Positions 52,678 through 63,538 of a DNA stretch of 64,000 nucleotides are shown here, piece after piece. The notes under the pieces were generated by a model. The model worked only from the letters and a program-made list of their open reading frames with translations. It was not told the origin of the DNA and made no database searches. Positions within the stretch are counted from its first letter, which is position 1; each line of letters starts with the position of its first letter. Where the stretch lies: positions 124,001 to 188,000 of the forward strand of contig NZ_FOHI01000007.1 in the NCBI RefSeq assembly GCF_900111585.1. The letters are read 5' to 3'. The translations under genes and the position numbers were made by a program. This DNA comes from Nitrosospira multiformis. GTDB lineage: Bacteria; Pseudomonadota; Gammaproteobacteria; Burkholderiales; Nitrosomonadaceae.

Positions 52678-55536
52678 TCAAAAGTCTTGACTAGCTGACT
52701 CGCCTCTGCCGTATATAAATATAAACTCCTCAAATTGCTCCAGTGGTAGAGGTTTACTGAATAGGTAGCCCTGATAGGCACGGCATCCATTCGTAGCGAG
52801 AAAATCCTTTTGTGATCTGGTTTCCACCCCTTCGGCAATTACCGCCAATCCCAGGCTTTTTGCCAAGAGCAAAATGGCGCGGACGATTGTTGCGTCGTTG
52901 TTATCCGTCAATACGTCTCTCACAAATGACTTATCAATTTTTATCCAGTCCAGTGGCAACCGCTTCAGATAGTAGAGCGAGGAATAACCCACACCAAAAT
53001 CATCCAGGGCGAAACCCACACCCCTGGTTCTAAGTGCCATCATTTTTGCAATGGTATCGTCCATATTCTGCACCAGGATGCTCTCCGTTAGCTCAAGCTT
53101 GAGTCTTTCCGGATTAACGCCGGTACGATCTAACGCAGAAATCACATGCTCGACAAAATTGGGCTGCAAGAACTGGCGAGGGCTAACATTCACTGCGAGA
53201 TTGAGTCGTGCTGTCTCCGGGCGTTCTGACCAGATTGCAAGTTGGGTACAGGCAGCTTTCAGCACCCACTCGCCTAAAGGAAGAATGAGACCAGTTTCCT
53301 CCATTTGAGGAATAAATTCTAATGGGAATAACAAGCCCCGACGGGGATGCTGCCATCGCACCAACGCCTCCGCACCTATTATCCCGCCGTTATCCACCTG
53401 CGCTTGGTAGTGGAGAACAAACTCGTTTCGTTCCCAGCTTCCGTGCAAATCCGACTCCAAGGTAGCGCGAGCACTCATTACTGCTTGCATATCCGGATCG
53501 AAAAAGCAGACGGCATTGCGGCCTGATGCCTTTGCCTGATACATCGCCAGATCCGTTTGCTTGAGCAATTCGTCTGTTGTGTGGGTGTGATCGTTAAATA
53601 GCGCCACGCCCATGCTTGGCGTAATGTGATGTTTATAAGCGACCAGATTAAAAGGTTGGTTGAAGACGTGACGAATCCTGTCGCAGATAGTTTTTATCTC
53701 CTCAACGGCTTTGTCATAATCTTCACTAAAATCAGGTGCCAGAATCACCACAAACTCGTCCCCGCCCAAGCGCGCCACCGTGTCCGTGTCACGCACACTG
53801 GAGATTAGGCGAGGAGCGACCTGCTGCAGTAACAAATCCCCCACATCATGGCCGAGCGTGTCATTGAGCAATTTAAAATTATCGAGATCGATGAACAGCA
53901 ATGCGCCAGTATGCTGGCGCCGGGCCGCGGAGGCCAGAGCCTGCCGCAACCGATCCAGCAAGAGCTGTCTATTGGGTAAACCCGTCAAAGAATCATAGAA
54001 GGCAAGATGCAGAATTTCATTCTCTGCTGCCTTGCGCTGGGTAATATCTGTATTGATCGCGAAGACAAACTGCGGTTGTCCATTGTCATTTCTGACCAAG
54101 GTCCAATGGGCCTCAACAAGCAATATGCTTTTGTCCTTGCGACGTTGCGCTATTTCACCTCTCCATTCCCCGGATTTCAATAACAATCTAGTTGCTTCGT
54201 TGAAAGCTAGGAGATTGTCATACAAGATCTCTATCGATTTGCCGACTACCTCTTCCGAAGTCCATCCGTAGAGCCGTTCAGCACCCTGGTTCCAAAACTT
54301 GATACGATGATCAATACCGCGCACCATAATCGCATCAGTTGCCTTGTCCAGAAGGGAAGCCTGCTGGCGAATGCGGGCATCAGCTTCCTGACGTGCGAGG
54401 GCTGTTGCCTGCTGTTCCACCATAGCCAACACTAGTTTTTTATTTACGCGTCCCAGTGCCACAGCCTTCTCTTTGTTCGCGGAAAGGATAAAAGAAACCA
54501 TGGCTGCCAGGAAACTGACCACGATTCCGCTTAGGAGGATGAGAAACGGCTCGTAACTTCTTATGGCTTTTTCAAATAGAGGACGTGAAGACGCTTCGAT
54601 CGTCCAAGTCTGCCCATACAAAGATATGGGGATGACGCGTTTAAATTTAGGTGTGTCAGGTGTGCTCTCAGAATGATGTTTTCTGCTACCAAAAAGAAGA
54701 GAACCCTCTTCCATTGCCTCATTAGCAAAAATTCTCAAATCGAGGTTATCAAGCTCCGTCTGAAGAACAGCTCGGACGAAATCATCCATTCGGAATCGGG
54801 CATATACATAACCGCTAAGCGATGCACGCCGTTCTTCCAGCGTTTCCGGTAGATTTGCAACCCCGTAATAAGGAAGATACATAAGAACACCCGCCTGGAC
54901 ATCTTCCCATGTTTCCTGAATTAGTTTTACCTTGCCGGAAAGTGCTGCTATTCCCGTATCCCGTGCACGGGACATGGTGGCGTGTCGAACGGGATCAGAA
55001 AGCATGTCATATCCAAAAGCGCGCAGATTGCTTCCAGAGAAGGGTTCAAGATAGACGACCGAGGTGTACTCTTGCCGCGAGTCCTCGGGCCAGACTTTAT
55101 AGGAAGGAAACCCTTCCGCACGCACTTCTTCAATGTGGGCAGCAAGTTTCGAAGGAGGGAGATATTTTGCGAACCCGATCCCTTCGATTCCGGGATAGTT
55201 ATCATCTATCCGTAATGCTGTGACATACGTGCGCCATTCTTTTCGAGAAACCGATTGGGAGGCAAGCAGGAGCCCCACCCCACCTTTCAATACCTGCTCA
55301 TATCCCGAAAAGTGATGCTCTATTTTGCGAATAACCTCTGCTAGTATCTTGTCGAATTGCGTATTTTCGTTTCGTTCCTGGAGATCCTGGACGATCGACC
55401 CGCCAGCGAGTGTAAGCGATATAAAAAACGCAAGTGTTAGAGTGGCAATAGTTGCGCGAGAAAACGTACCTTCGAAAAGGGAGCTACGTTTATAGATTTC
55501 CATCGCCCTCTTTAAAACGCCGCGAATTTCTTTCAT
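52678..55536 (-). CDS. Membrane c-di-GMP protein: CHASE, PAS, GGDEF and EAL domains
   Basis: A 952-residue sensor. Helix about 27-48 leads to a periplasmic CHASE domain (about 75-300; YPGIEGIGFAKYLPPSKL and EPFSGSNLRAFGYDML), followed by a second helix about 328-355, a short coiled coil, a PAS/PAC domain (about 390-510), a GGDEF domain with intact RLGGDEF and an EAL domain with EALVRWQHP, ELTES and DDFGVGYSSL. Both active sites look complete. The ligand of CHASE is unknown. ATG at 55536 preferred over TTG at 55542. No partner genes adjacent. Confidence 0.93.
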   Translation of the reverse strand: MKEIRGVLKRAMEIYKRSSLFEGTFSRATIATLTLAFFISLTLAGGSIVQDLQERNENTQFDKILAEVIRKIEHHFSGYEQVLKGGVGLLLASQSVSRKEWRTYVTALRIDDNYPGIEGIGFAKYLPPSKLAAHIEEVRAEGFPSYKVWPEDSRQEYTSVVYLEPFSGSNLRAFGYDMLSDPVRHATMSRARDTGIAALSGKVKLIQETWEDVQAGVLMYLPYYGVANLPETLEERRASLSGYVYARFRMDDFVRAVLQTELDNLDLRIFANEAMEEGSLLFGSRKHHSESTPDTPKFKRVIPISLYGQTWTIEASSRPLFEKAIRSYEPFLILLSGIVVSFLAAMVSFILSANKEKAVALGRVNKKLVLAMVEQQATALARQEADARIRQQASLLDKATDAIMVRGIDHRIKFWNQGAERLYGWTSEEVVGKSIEILYDNLLAFNEATRLLLKSGEWRGEIAQRRKDKSILLVEAHWTLVRNDNGQPQFVFAINTDITQRKAAENEILHLAFYDSLTGLPNRQLLLDRLRQALASAARRQHTGALLFIDLDNFKLLNDTLGHDVGDLLLQQVAPRLISSVRDTDTVARLGGDEFVVILAPDFSEDYDKAVEEIKTICDRIRHVFNQPFNLVAYKHHITPSMGVALFNDHTHTTDELLKQTDLAMYQAKASGRNAVCFFDPDMQAVMSARATLESDLHGSWERNEFVLHYQAQVDNGGIIGAEALVRWQHPRRGLLFPLEFIPQMEETGLILPLGEWVLKAACTQLAIWSERPETARLNLAVNVSPRQFLQPNFVEHVISALDRTGVNPERLKLELTESILVQNMDDTIAKMMALRTRGVGFALDDFGVGYSSLYYLKRLPLDWIKIDKSFVRDVLTDNNDATIVRAILLLAKSLGLAVIAEGVETRSQKDFLATNGCRAYQGYLFSKPLPLEQFEEFIFIYGRGESASQDF

Positions 55537-56033
55537 GGACAAACTTTTTATGTTCCCAGCAGTTGTATTATCAGGTTAGAACAGAAGGCTTTAATTTAGA
55601 AATGTACAGATCAAGATTGTTAAAACTCGAAGCTCTTTTCAAACACCCCTGGTTACGGGGGGAGTTCCAACGACTTGGGGGTATCACTGAACTGTACAAA
55701 GGAATGGGTACGTAATTTTCAGAGATGTTTTGCTGCTTTTATATAAAGATATGAAGGGAAAATTCTTCGCTTTTTTCGGGAAGCTAAGCTTACCGGAGCT
55801 GCTCCAGATTCCTCTAATCGTTTACATCTCATAGAATTGCAGTGGCAGGCTTGAAAGGCGATTACTGCTTGCAAAAATCCTGGAGAATGAAGCAGAAAAA
55901 AAACAGCAAATCTGGCGGTGAATTACTGCCGAAGAATGAGACTGCCAAGCCAACATTGCATCCAATCAGCAGCACTGCTTGTAAATTTGGAAGCCTGCGA
56001 TTTGTTCAACGCTTCCTCAGGTAAGATGCGCGA
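55537..56033. other. Intergenic region, no clear gene
   Basis: 497 bases between the divergent CHASE-GGDEF-EAL gene and the transporter. A short frame at 55602-55715 (37 residues, with KHPWLRGEFQRLGG) and one starting with GTG at 55842 could be tiny genes, but there is no ribosome-binding site or family match. AT-rich, so promoters are likely here. Confidence 0.4.
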
Positions 56034-57143
56034 ATGATTCAATTATCCATTCAAATCTGGCGGAAGGATTATCTGCTGTGGTTTCTTGCCGGACTCCTCA
56101 TCACCCTGACCATAGCGGAACCTGCACGACTCTTTTCATATCCTCGTCTCGTAGACTGGCCCACCATCGGTGGCGTAGCGGGATTGCTCATACTTGCCAA
56201 AGGTATTGAACTCTCCGGCTATCTGCACCGCCTTAGCAAGCGACTGATAGAAATCATGCGCACCAGCCGATCCCTTGCAGCATTGCTCGTTCTGGCAGCA
56301 GCGTTACTTTCTATGGTGCTGACCAACGATGTCGCCCTGTTCATAATGGTGCCGTTGACCACAGGCCTGCATGGTGTCGGCGTGATTCCTGTGACGCGAC
56401 TTATCGTCGTGGAGGCATTGGCTGTAAATGCAGGTTCAGCTCTTACACCCATCGGAAACCCACAAAACCTGTTTTTGTGGAAAGTATCTGGCGTATCCTT
56501 TCATGAATACGTACAAGCGATGCTGCCTCTAGCGCTCATCCTCATCACCAGTCTCCTGGTGTTGATCGCATTCATGTTCGACAGCAATCGCATTCAGGTC
56601 AGGGAAGAGGTTGATATACCAATAGCGAACAACAAGCTATTCCATTCATCCTTGATTCTCTATCTACCATTTCTGATTCTTATTGATCTACATCAGGCGG
56701 AACTGGCGGTTTTGCTGATACTCATGGTCTTCTTTATCCGGCATCGCAACATTCTCGTGAATGTGGATTGGGGACTCATTCTCGTACTTGCCCTCATGTT
56801 CGTGAACATGCGCCTTATCGCTGATAGCCACCCTATTCATTCATTTTTTACAGAATTGAGAGTGGATGAGCCCGAACGGCTTTACTTCGCGGGTATTGGG
56901 CTAGCACAGATCATGAGCAATGTGCCCGCCGCAATTTTATTGGCCGATTATTCAAGCAACTGGAAATTGATTGCCTACGCAGTGAACGTTGGGGGATTTG
57001 GCTTTGTATTGGGCTCTCTCGCCAATTTAATAGCGCTACGGCTCGCCCGGGACAGAAAAGCGTGGCTGATATTTCATGTCTACTCCCTGCCATTTCTGCT
57101 TGTCACGAGTACTTTCGTCTATCTGTTGCTATTCATTGATTAA
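56034..57143 (+). CDS. Ion transporter superfamily membrane protein (SLC13/ArsB/CitMHS-like)
   Basis: A 369-residue inner-membrane protein with about ten hydrophobic helices. The two repeated motifs of the ion-transporter superfamily are visible: LTNDVALFIMVPLT with ALTPIGNPQNLFLWKVSG in the first half, and MSNVPAAILLADYS with GFVLGSLANLIALRLA in the second half. This matches SLC13/CitMHS/ArsB-like carriers; the substrate (anion, or H+/Na+ exchange) is unknown. ATG at 56034, no signal for operon partners. Confidence 0.82.
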   Translation: MIQLSIQIWRKDYLLWFLAGLLITLTIAEPARLFSYPRLVDWPTIGGVAGLLILAKGIELSGYLHRLSKRLIEIMRTSRSLAALLVLAAALLSMVLTNDVALFIMVPLTTGLHGVGVIPVTRLIVVEALAVNAGSALTPIGNPQNLFLWKVSGVSFHEYVQAMLPLALILITSLLVLIAFMFDSNRIQVREEVDIPIANNKLFHSSLILYLPFLILIDLHQAELAVLLILMVFFIRHRNILVNVDWGLILVLALMFVNMRLIADSHPIHSFFTELRVDEPERLYFAGIGLAQIMSNVPAAILLADYSSNWKLIAYAVNVGGFGFVLGSLANLIALRLARDRKAWLIFHVYSLPFLLVTSTFVYLLLFID

Positions 57144-57315
57144 CATTCCATTGGATTTGCCCGTTGCCCCACCTCTTCTATAAGGAAGAGAGGGCAGCCG
57201 CGGTTCTGTATGCGATAAATGGAAGCCCCTTCAGGCGTCCAAATACAGAATCATCTGCAAGCGCCGCCTATCCCTCATGCAGGCATAAAGACAGCTCAGC
57301 GATGCAGAAACGCAG

Positions 57316-58761
57316 TTAAGTAGAGTGTTGGATCGCGTAGGTGCAGAGGGCGATAAGTGATTGGGGGAAGATGCCGAATGCGAGTATTGCGAGGCCATTG
57401 GCACTCAACAATACCCTTACGTCGCCTTTCGGCGCGATGACCGCATCGGTTTCAGGTTCGTCGAAATACATGAGCTTGACGATACGCAGGTAATAGAATA
57501 CCCCAATCAGCGAAAGCAGCACAGCCAGCACGGCAAGCCAAGTGTACCCTGCGTTCAGCACGGCCTGAAGCACTGACAACTTGGCATAAATACCCACGGT
57601 GGGCGGGATGCCGGCCATGGAGAACATCAGCAGCAGCATGATAAAAGCATACCATGGATTGCGCCGGTTGAGCCCTTTGTAATCATCCAGTTTGTCCGCT
57701 TCAAAACCCGCGCGCGAGAGAAGCATGATAATGCCGAACGTACCCATTGTCATGAGCACGTAGACCACGACGTAAAACATTGCGGCACTATAGCCGTTTT
57801 CATTCGCGCCGATAAGGCCAAGCAGCATGAACCCCATGTGCGAGATGGTGGAATAGGCCAGCATGCGCTTGATGTTGCTCTGGGCGATAGCGGCAATATT
57901 GCCGATCACCATTGACGTGATTGCAAGTATGATCAGCATGCCCTGCCAGTCGCCGGACATTGCGCCCAGACCTTCCACCAGCAGGCGCATGACAAAACCG
58001 AATGCCGCGAGCTTCGGCGCCGAACCGACAAACAGCACCACTGCTGAAGACGCCCCTTCATAAACATCGGGCGCCCACATATGAAAAGGCGCTGCGCTCA
58101 GCTTGAAACTGATGCCGGCCACAATGAAAACCAGGCCGACAACCAACACACCCCGGCTGATTACTCCGCCTTCGATCGCTTTTGTCACACTGCCGATATC
58201 AAGCGAGCCGGTTGCCCCATAAATCATAGACATGCCGTACAGCAGAAAGCCGGATGCCAGAGCACCCAGGACAAAAAACTTTATTGCTGCCTCGGTGGCC
58301 CCTGCCGAGTCGCGTCTCAACGCAACCATCGCATAGAGGGACAAGGAAAGGAGTTCCAACCCCAGATAGAGTGTCATGAAGTGGCTGGCGGAAATCATGA
58401 CCATCATTCCGAGGGTCGCGAACAGCGCGAGGCTGAAGAATTCTCCGCTGAGTATTCCCCGATCCGAAATATAAGTACGGGAATAAACCAGCACTACGGA
58501 TACGGTGATATAAACCAGCATCTTGAGAATGTCGGCTAGCGTGTCATCGACAAACATGCCGGAAAACGTATGGATGGTGTCGGGTTGCAAGGTACCGAAG
58601 GTGATCAGCATGCAGCCGAACAGCGCCAGTTGGGCTAAAAGATAGGCAGTGCCGGGCTTCTTGTCGCCCCATGCAAGATCAGCCATTAATACTCCGCACA
58701 CCATCACCAGAAGGAATATTTCCGGGTAGGCTGGCGCGAAATTAGGCAGCATAAAATTCAT
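57316..58761 (-). CDS. nuoN: NADH-quinone oxidoreductase subunit N
   Basis: Antiporter-like membrane subunit of complex I. The 481-residue protein has about 14 hydrophobic helices, with the Mrp-type core [20 protein letters not shown] and conserved Lys/Glu residues in central helices (for example [17 protein letters not shown]). Last gene of the nuo operon, 34 bases after nuoM. ATG at 58761. Confidence 0.95.
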   Translation of the reverse strand: MNFMLPNFAPAYPEIFLLVMVCGVLMADLAWGDKKPGTAYLLAQLALFGCMLITFGTLQPDTIHTFSGMFVDDTLADILKMLVYITVSVVLVYSRTYISDRGILSGEFFSLALFATLGMMVMISASHFMTLYLGLELLSLSLYAMVALRRDSAGATEAAIKFFVLGALASGFLLYGMSMIYGATGSLDIGSVTKAIEGGVISRGVLVVGLVFIVAGISFKLSAAPFHMWAPDVYEGASSAVVLFVGSAPKLAAFGFVMRLLVEGLGAMSGDWQGMLIILAITSMVIGNIAAIAQSNIKRMLAYSTISHMGFMLLGLIGANENGYSAAMFYVVVYVLMTMGTFGIIMLLSRAGFEADKLDDYKGLNRRNPWYAFIMLLLMFSMAGIPPTVGIYAKLSVLQAVLNAGYTWLAVLAVLLSLIGVFYYLRIVKLMYFDEPETDAVIAPKGDVRVLLSANGLAILAFGIFPQSLIALCTYAIQHST

Positions 58762-58795
58762 TTATCATCCTTAGCCGAGTGGGGGCGCGCTTCAT

Positions 58796-60283
58796 TCACT
58801 GCAATTTGCTGCGAGCAACATGCGCAAGTAAATCATCAACTGTGGTATGCATGACTTCCGTCAAGGGTAGCGGATACAGTCCCATCCCTAATACCGCCAC
58901 TGCGAGTACGGTCAATACAAGAATCTCGCGCGCGCCGATATCTTTCATTTCCTCCACTGCCGGATGCACAACGGCGCCAAATATCACGCGCTTATACATC
59001 CACAGGGTATAAGCTGCGCCTGTGATGAGCGTCGTGGCGGCCAGAAACGCATACCAGAAATTCACTTTCATTGAGGCCATGATGACCATGAATTCGCCGA
59101 CGAAACCGCTGGTGCCGGGCAACCCGGAGTTAGCCATGGCAAACAGCATGAAAAAAGCGGCAAAGACAGGCATGCGGTGCGCCACTCCCCCATAGTCCGC
59201 GATCTGGCGGGAATGCAGCCTGTCATACATGACGCCAATACAAAGAAACATTGCAGCCGAAATAAAACCATGTGAAACCATCTGGACCATGGCGCCTTCG
59301 AGGCCGTAATTATTGAACAGGAAAAAACCGAGGGTGACGAAACCCATATGCGCCACCGATGAGTAGGCAATCAGCTTTTTCATGTCGGCCTGCACCAGGG
59401 CAACTAAGCCGATATAGACGACCGCGATCAGCGACAATGCGATCATCATGCCCGCGAGCTGGTGACTCGCATCCGGCAGGATCGGCAGCGAAAACCGCAG
59501 GAATCCGTAGCCTCCCATTTTCAGCAGGATGGCGGCAAGCACCACCGAACCTCCAGTCGGCGCTTCCACATGCGCGTCGGGCAGCCACGTATGGACGGGC
59601 CACATGGGGACTTTGACAGCAAAAGCCAGCAGGAAGGCGATGAATATCAGGATCTGCGATGCCATCGACAAAGGCAGTTTATGATATTCAAGTATCGAGA
59701 AGCTGCCCTCGGAAACCTGGTAAAGATAGATGAATGCCACCAGCATCAGCAGTGAACCGAGCAGCGTATAAAGGAAAAACTTGATTGCCGCATAAACCCG
59801 GTTGGGTCCGCCCCACACGCCAATGATAAGAAACATCGGGATGAGGGAAGCTTCCCAGAAGACATAGAAGAGAATTGCATCCAGCGACGAAAAAACACCG
59901 TTGACGATGCCGGACATGATGAGAAAGGCGCCCATGTACTGCGATACGCGCCTGGTAATCACTTCCCATCCCGCAATCACTACCAAAGGGGTGGTAAAAG
60001 CATTCAGCAGTATCAGGGGCATGGCGATTCCATCCACCCCGAGGTGATAGTGGACGTTGAAGCGTTCGATCCACACATGGTTCTCGACGAACTGCATGGT
60101 GCTCGTCAACGGATCGAAGCTGGTATAAAGCGGAATCGCCACCAGAAAACCCGCAACCGATCCGACGAGTGCGATCATGCGCGCCAGTGGGGCATTACGA
60201 TCTCCACCGGTAGCGAGTACAGCAACACCGGCGAGGATAGGCAGCCAGATAACCAGACTTAACAGGGGGAAACCAAACAACAT
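58796..60283 (-). CDS. nuoM: NADH-quinone oxidoreductase subunit M
   Basis: Antiporter-like proton-pumping subunit of complex I. The 495-residue protein has 13-14 helices and the signature AFAVKVPMWPVHTWLPDAHV plus EAPTGGSVVLAAILLKMGGY and KKLIAYSSVAHMGF. It lies between nuoL and nuoN, an order conserved in proteobacteria. ATG at 60283. Confidence 0.96.
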   Translation of the reverse strand: MLFGFPLLSLVIWLPILAGVAVLATGGDRNAPLARMIALVGSVAGFLVAIPLYTSFDPLTSTMQFVENHVWIERFNVHYHLGVDGIAMPLILLNAFTTPLVVIAGWEVITRRVSQYMGAFLIMSGIVNGVFSSLDAILFYVFWEASLIPMFLIIGVWGGPNRVYAAIKFFLYTLLGSLLMLVAFIYLYQVSEGSFSILEYHKLPLSMASQILIFIAFLLAFAVKVPMWPVHTWLPDAHVEAPTGGSVVLAAILLKMGGYGFLRFSLPILPDASHQLAGMMIALSLIAVVYIGLVALVQADMKKLIAYSSVAHMGFVTLGFFLFNNYGLEGAMVQMVSHGFISAAMFLCIGVMYDRLHSRQIADYGGVAHRMPVFAAFFMLFAMANSGLPGTSGFVGEFMVIMASMKVNFWYAFLAATTLITGAAYTLWMYKRVIFGAVVHPAVEEMKDIGAREILVLTVLAVAVLGMGLYPLPLTEVMHTTVDDLLAHVARSKLQ

Positions 60284-60367
60284 GTCTATTCCATTTTTTT
60301 CATTAGCGTGCAGCGGATGCGGGAGGGTCCCACAACTAACATTTTTATTGTATTTTTCGTTGTCCCA

Positions 60368-62320
60368 TTACCAGAACAACCACAAACTCATCAGTATAAA
60401 CACGCCAACGATCATGGTGAACGCGTAGTGATAGATGTAGCCGGTCTGGAAGCGGCGCATCAATGTGGAGGCGCCGGCTACTAACCCCGCCGTGCCATTC
60501 ACAAAGAACCCGTCAATTACCTTGACATCCCCGAACTTCCACAATCCCCGGCCAAGCAGGCGCGCACCGCCCGCAAACAGCCAGGAATAGAGTTCGTCTA
60601 TGAAGTATTTGCGCTCAAGCAGCGTTGCAAACGGTCCTGCCGCCCACTTGATTTTCCCGGGCAAATCGGGTTTTGCAATATAGAGATACCAGGCGGCAAA
60701 GATACCTACAACGGATAACCAGAAGGGTATGGTGGAAAGCGCATGCCTCATCATTTCCGGTATGCCATGAAACTCCGCTGCCAATTTCGCCATTGCTTCG
60801 TGTTGAGGCGCGATCTGTATCGTATTGGCAAAGTAATCGCCAAACAGCATCGGGCCTATCAGCCAGCCTGCGCCAATGGTCGGTATGGCGAGGGCAACGA
60901 GAGGCAGAGTCACCACCCAGGGAGATTCATGCAAGTGCTCTTCAGTGTGATGGTCCATGCGCGGCTGACCGTGGAACGTCATGAACAGCAGGCGAAAGGT
61001 ATAAAATGCGGTTACGAGGACAGTAGCCACGGCACAGAAATAGGCAAAGCCGGCACCGGGGATATCGGCAAAGTGCACCGCTTCTATGATCGACTCCTTT
61101 GAGAAGAAGCCCGAGAGGCCCGGGACACCGGCACTGGCGAGTGCGGCAACAAACATTGTCCAGTAGGTAATGGGCATGTATTTCTTGAGTCCGCCCATCT
61201 TGCGCATATCCTGTTCATGATGCATCGCAATAATCACGGAACCTGCGCCAAGGAACAGCACTGCCTTGAAAAAGGCATGCGTCATGAGGTGAAAAATCGC
61301 GGCTGGATAAGCGGACGCCCCAAGCGCCACCGTCATGTAGCCGAGTTGCGACAGGGTCGAGTATGCCACGACGCGCTTGATGTCGTACTGGACGATCGCC
61401 ACCAGCGCCATGAACAAGGTCGTGATGCCACCTATCACCAACACCACGGAGAGTGCGGTCTCGGTCAGTTCGAACAGGGGTGACATGCGCGCCACCATGA
61501 AAATACCGGCGGTGACCATGGTTGCAGCATGAATCAGCGCCGAAATGGGCGTGGGACCTTCCATCGAATCCGGCAGCCATACATGGAGCGGAAACTGAGC
61601 CGATTTACCCATGGCGCCGACGAAAAGCAGGATACAGATGACGGTCAGTATTGCCCAGGGCGAACCGGAAGTGATTTCTATCGTCTCAGCCGCGACATTG
61701 GACGCCTGGGCAAACACGGCAGCATAATCCAGCGTTCCGAAATACACCAATACCAAACCGATGCCGAGGAGAAAACCGAAGTCACCGACACGATTGACCA
61801 GGAACGCCTTCAGATTCGCGTAAATGGCCGTTGGGCGCGTATACCAGAAGCCAATCAGGAGATATGAGACGAGTCCTACCGCTTCCCATCCAAAGAACAA
61901 CTGGAGGAAATTGTTGGACATCACCAGCATCAGCATGGAGAAGGTAAAAAGCGAGATATAGCTGAAAAAGCGCTGATAGCCAGGGTCGTCATGCATATAA
62001 CCGATGGTATAGATATGCACCATCAGCGATACGAAACTCACCACAACCATCATGGTCGCGGAAAGCTGATCGATCAGAAATCCTACTTCGAAACGCACAC
62101 CGCCCGATGTCAGCCAGGTATAAACCGTGCCGTTGTATACGTTTCCCTTCAGCACATCGAGGAACACGGCAATGGACGCTGCCACGCAGACGAACATAAG
62201 GGCAATGGTGACGCGATGGCTTGCGGCAGGACCAATCACACGTCCAAGCAGGCCGGCTATGAGCGCCCCCGCCAGCGGCGCCAGGGGCACCAACAGGTAT
62301 AGATTTTGCATCTCAGTCAT
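60368..62320 (-). CDS. nuoL: NADH-quinone oxidoreductase subunit L
   Basis: Largest antiporter-like subunit of complex I, with the long lateral helix. The 650-residue protein has about 16 helices; typical segments are NFLQLFFGWEAVGLVSYLLI, KSAQFPLHVWLPDSMEGPTP and SALIHAATMVTAGIFMVARM. The extended C-terminal part (about 480-640) fits the lateral helix HL. ATG at 62320, or three codons inside. Confidence 0.96.
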   Translation of the reverse strand: MTEMQNLYLLVPLAPLAGALIAGLLGRVIGPAASHRVTIALMFVCVAASIAVFLDVLKGNVYNGTVYTWLTSGGVRFEVGFLIDQLSATMMVVVSFVSLMVHIYTIGYMHDDPGYQRFFSYISLFTFSMLMLVMSNNFLQLFFGWEAVGLVSYLLIGFWYTRPTAIYANLKAFLVNRVGDFGFLLGIGLVLVYFGTLDYAAVFAQASNVAAETIEITSGSPWAILTVICILLFVGAMGKSAQFPLHVWLPDSMEGPTPISALIHAATMVTAGIFMVARMSPLFELTETALSVVLVIGGITTLFMALVAIVQYDIKRVVAYSTLSQLGYMTVALGASAYPAAIFHLMTHAFFKAVLFLGAGSVIIAMHHEQDMRKMGGLKKYMPITYWTMFVAALASAGVPGLSGFFSKESIIEAVHFADIPGAGFAYFCAVATVLVTAFYTFRLLFMTFHGQPRMDHHTEEHLHESPWVVTLPLVALAIPTIGAGWLIGPMLFGDYFANTIQIAPQHEAMAKLAAEFHGIPEMMRHALSTIPFWLSVVGIFAAWYLYIAKPDLPGKIKWAAGPFATLLERKYFIDELYSWLFAGGARLLGRGLWKFGDVKVIDGFFVNGTAGLVAGASTLMRRFQTGYIYHYAFTMIVGVFILMSLWLFW

Positions 62321-62387
62321 GAAATTCAGGTTTTTGTTTTTGAACCAGCGATACCGACTCCGAACTATTGAACCTGGCGATTAGCTA

Positions 62388-62693
62388 TTAACCTTTAAGC
62401 CTGTCCAGGTCATCGACATCGATGGTGCGCAGGCTACGAAACAGCACCACCAGTATCGCAAGCCCGATGGCAGATTCCGCTGCAGCAACGGTAAGGATGA
62501 AAAACACGAACACTTGACCGGATGCGTCCTGGAGATAATGCGAAAAAGCAACAAAATTCATGTTTACCGCCAATAGCATCAGCTCAATGGCCATCAACAG
62601 GATGATCACGTTCTTTCTGTTGAGGAAGATACCGACAATGCTGATGGCAAACAGAATCGCACCGATAACAAGATAATGGGATAACGAAACCAC
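62388..62693 (-). CDS. nuoK: NADH-quinone oxidoreductase subunit K
   Basis: Small three-helix membrane subunit of complex I. The 101-residue protein from GTG at 62693 ([20 protein letters not shown]) has the conserved Glu residues in [10 protein letters not shown] and [11 protein letters not shown]. The open frame extends upstream to 62789, but AGGGGGT just before the GTG and the family length support this start. nuoJ ends 47 bases upstream of this start. Confidence 0.94.
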   Translation of the reverse strand: MVSLSHYLVIGAILFAISIVGIFLNRKNVIILLMAIELMLLAVNMNFVAFSHYLQDASGQVFVFFILTVAAAESAIGLAILVVLFRSLRTIDVDDLDRLKG

Positions 62694-62739
62694 TACACCC
62701 CCTTTCATGGCGGCATAAAAACGCCGCAATATATTACTT

Positions 62740-63345
62740 TTATTCTTTCTTCTCGGACGCCATCGACACGAGGCGGATGCGGTCTTCACGCTTCACCGCT
62801 ACCTGTTTGGCGACGTCCATGGATTTGCTCTCGCCCCGCTGACGCAAGGTCAGCGCGATTGCAGCCACAATCGCGACCAGCAGAATCACCGCCGCGAGCT
62901 CAAAGGCATAAACGTATTCGGTGTAGATCAGGCGCCCCAGTTCCTTGGTATTGCTGTAGTCGGCCGCCCGCGCCGCCGGGGCGGGAAGCTCATTGGCACC
63001 GAACTGCTTGCCCGTCAGGACCATGGCCATCTCAATCGACATCACCAAGCCGAGCAGTAATCCGAACGGAAACCACTTCCAGAAGCCTTCCCGAAGCCGG
63101 GCAAGATTGATGTCGAGCATCATCACGACGAACAGGAACAGCACCATCACCGCTCCCACGTAGACCAGCACCAGGGTAATGGCAAGAAATTCCGCTTCCA
63201 GCAGCAGCCATAATCCGGCAGAGGCAAAAAAGGCCAGCACCAGCAGCAGCGCCGAGTGCACCGGATTGCGCGCGGTGATGACTCCAAGGGCCGAGGCCAC
63301 CAATACCGCGGAAAAAAAGTAGAAGATTATATCTGCAAAACTCAT
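62740..63345 (-). CDS. nuoJ: NADH-quinone oxidoreductase subunit J
   Basis: Five-helix membrane subunit of complex I. The 201-residue protein shows [39 protein letters not shown] (the pi-bulge helix with its acidic residue) and [10 protein letters not shown], all NuoJ marks. A charged C-terminal tail (about 170-201) follows the last helix. ATG at 63345. It is separated from nuoI by an unusually long gap of 193 bases. Confidence 0.95.
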   Translation of the reverse strand: MSFADIIFYFFSAVLVASALGVITARNPVHSALLLVLAFFASAGLWLLLEAEFLAITLVLVYVGAVMVLFLFVVMMLDINLARLREGFWKWFPFGLLLGLVMSIEMAMVLTGKQFGANELPAPAARAADYSNTKELGRLIYTEYVYAFELAAVILLVAIVAAIALTLRQRGESKSMDVAKQVAVKREDRIRLVSMASEKKE

Positions 63346-63538
63346 ATGGGTACTTCTAGAAATCCGGGAGTCTGGAAGGGTTCACGTAAGATAAAAATGA
63401 GCTCATGAAAATATCTTCCGCTTGTTTCTGCGGATAAGCGTGACGAGCGGCAACAGTCCAGCACTCGCCCGACGAAAGACAGTGCAAGTTCGGGGCTGAT
63501 AAAATATCCACTGCCAATATTGGCGAGCCAAGCGCGAT
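63346..63538. other. Gap inside the nuo operon between nuoI and nuoJ
   Basis: 193 bases without a gene. In most proteobacteria nuoI and nuoJ are close together. The stretch shows no strong hairpin or recognisable promoter, and a frame across it is a shadow. Confidence 0.5.
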
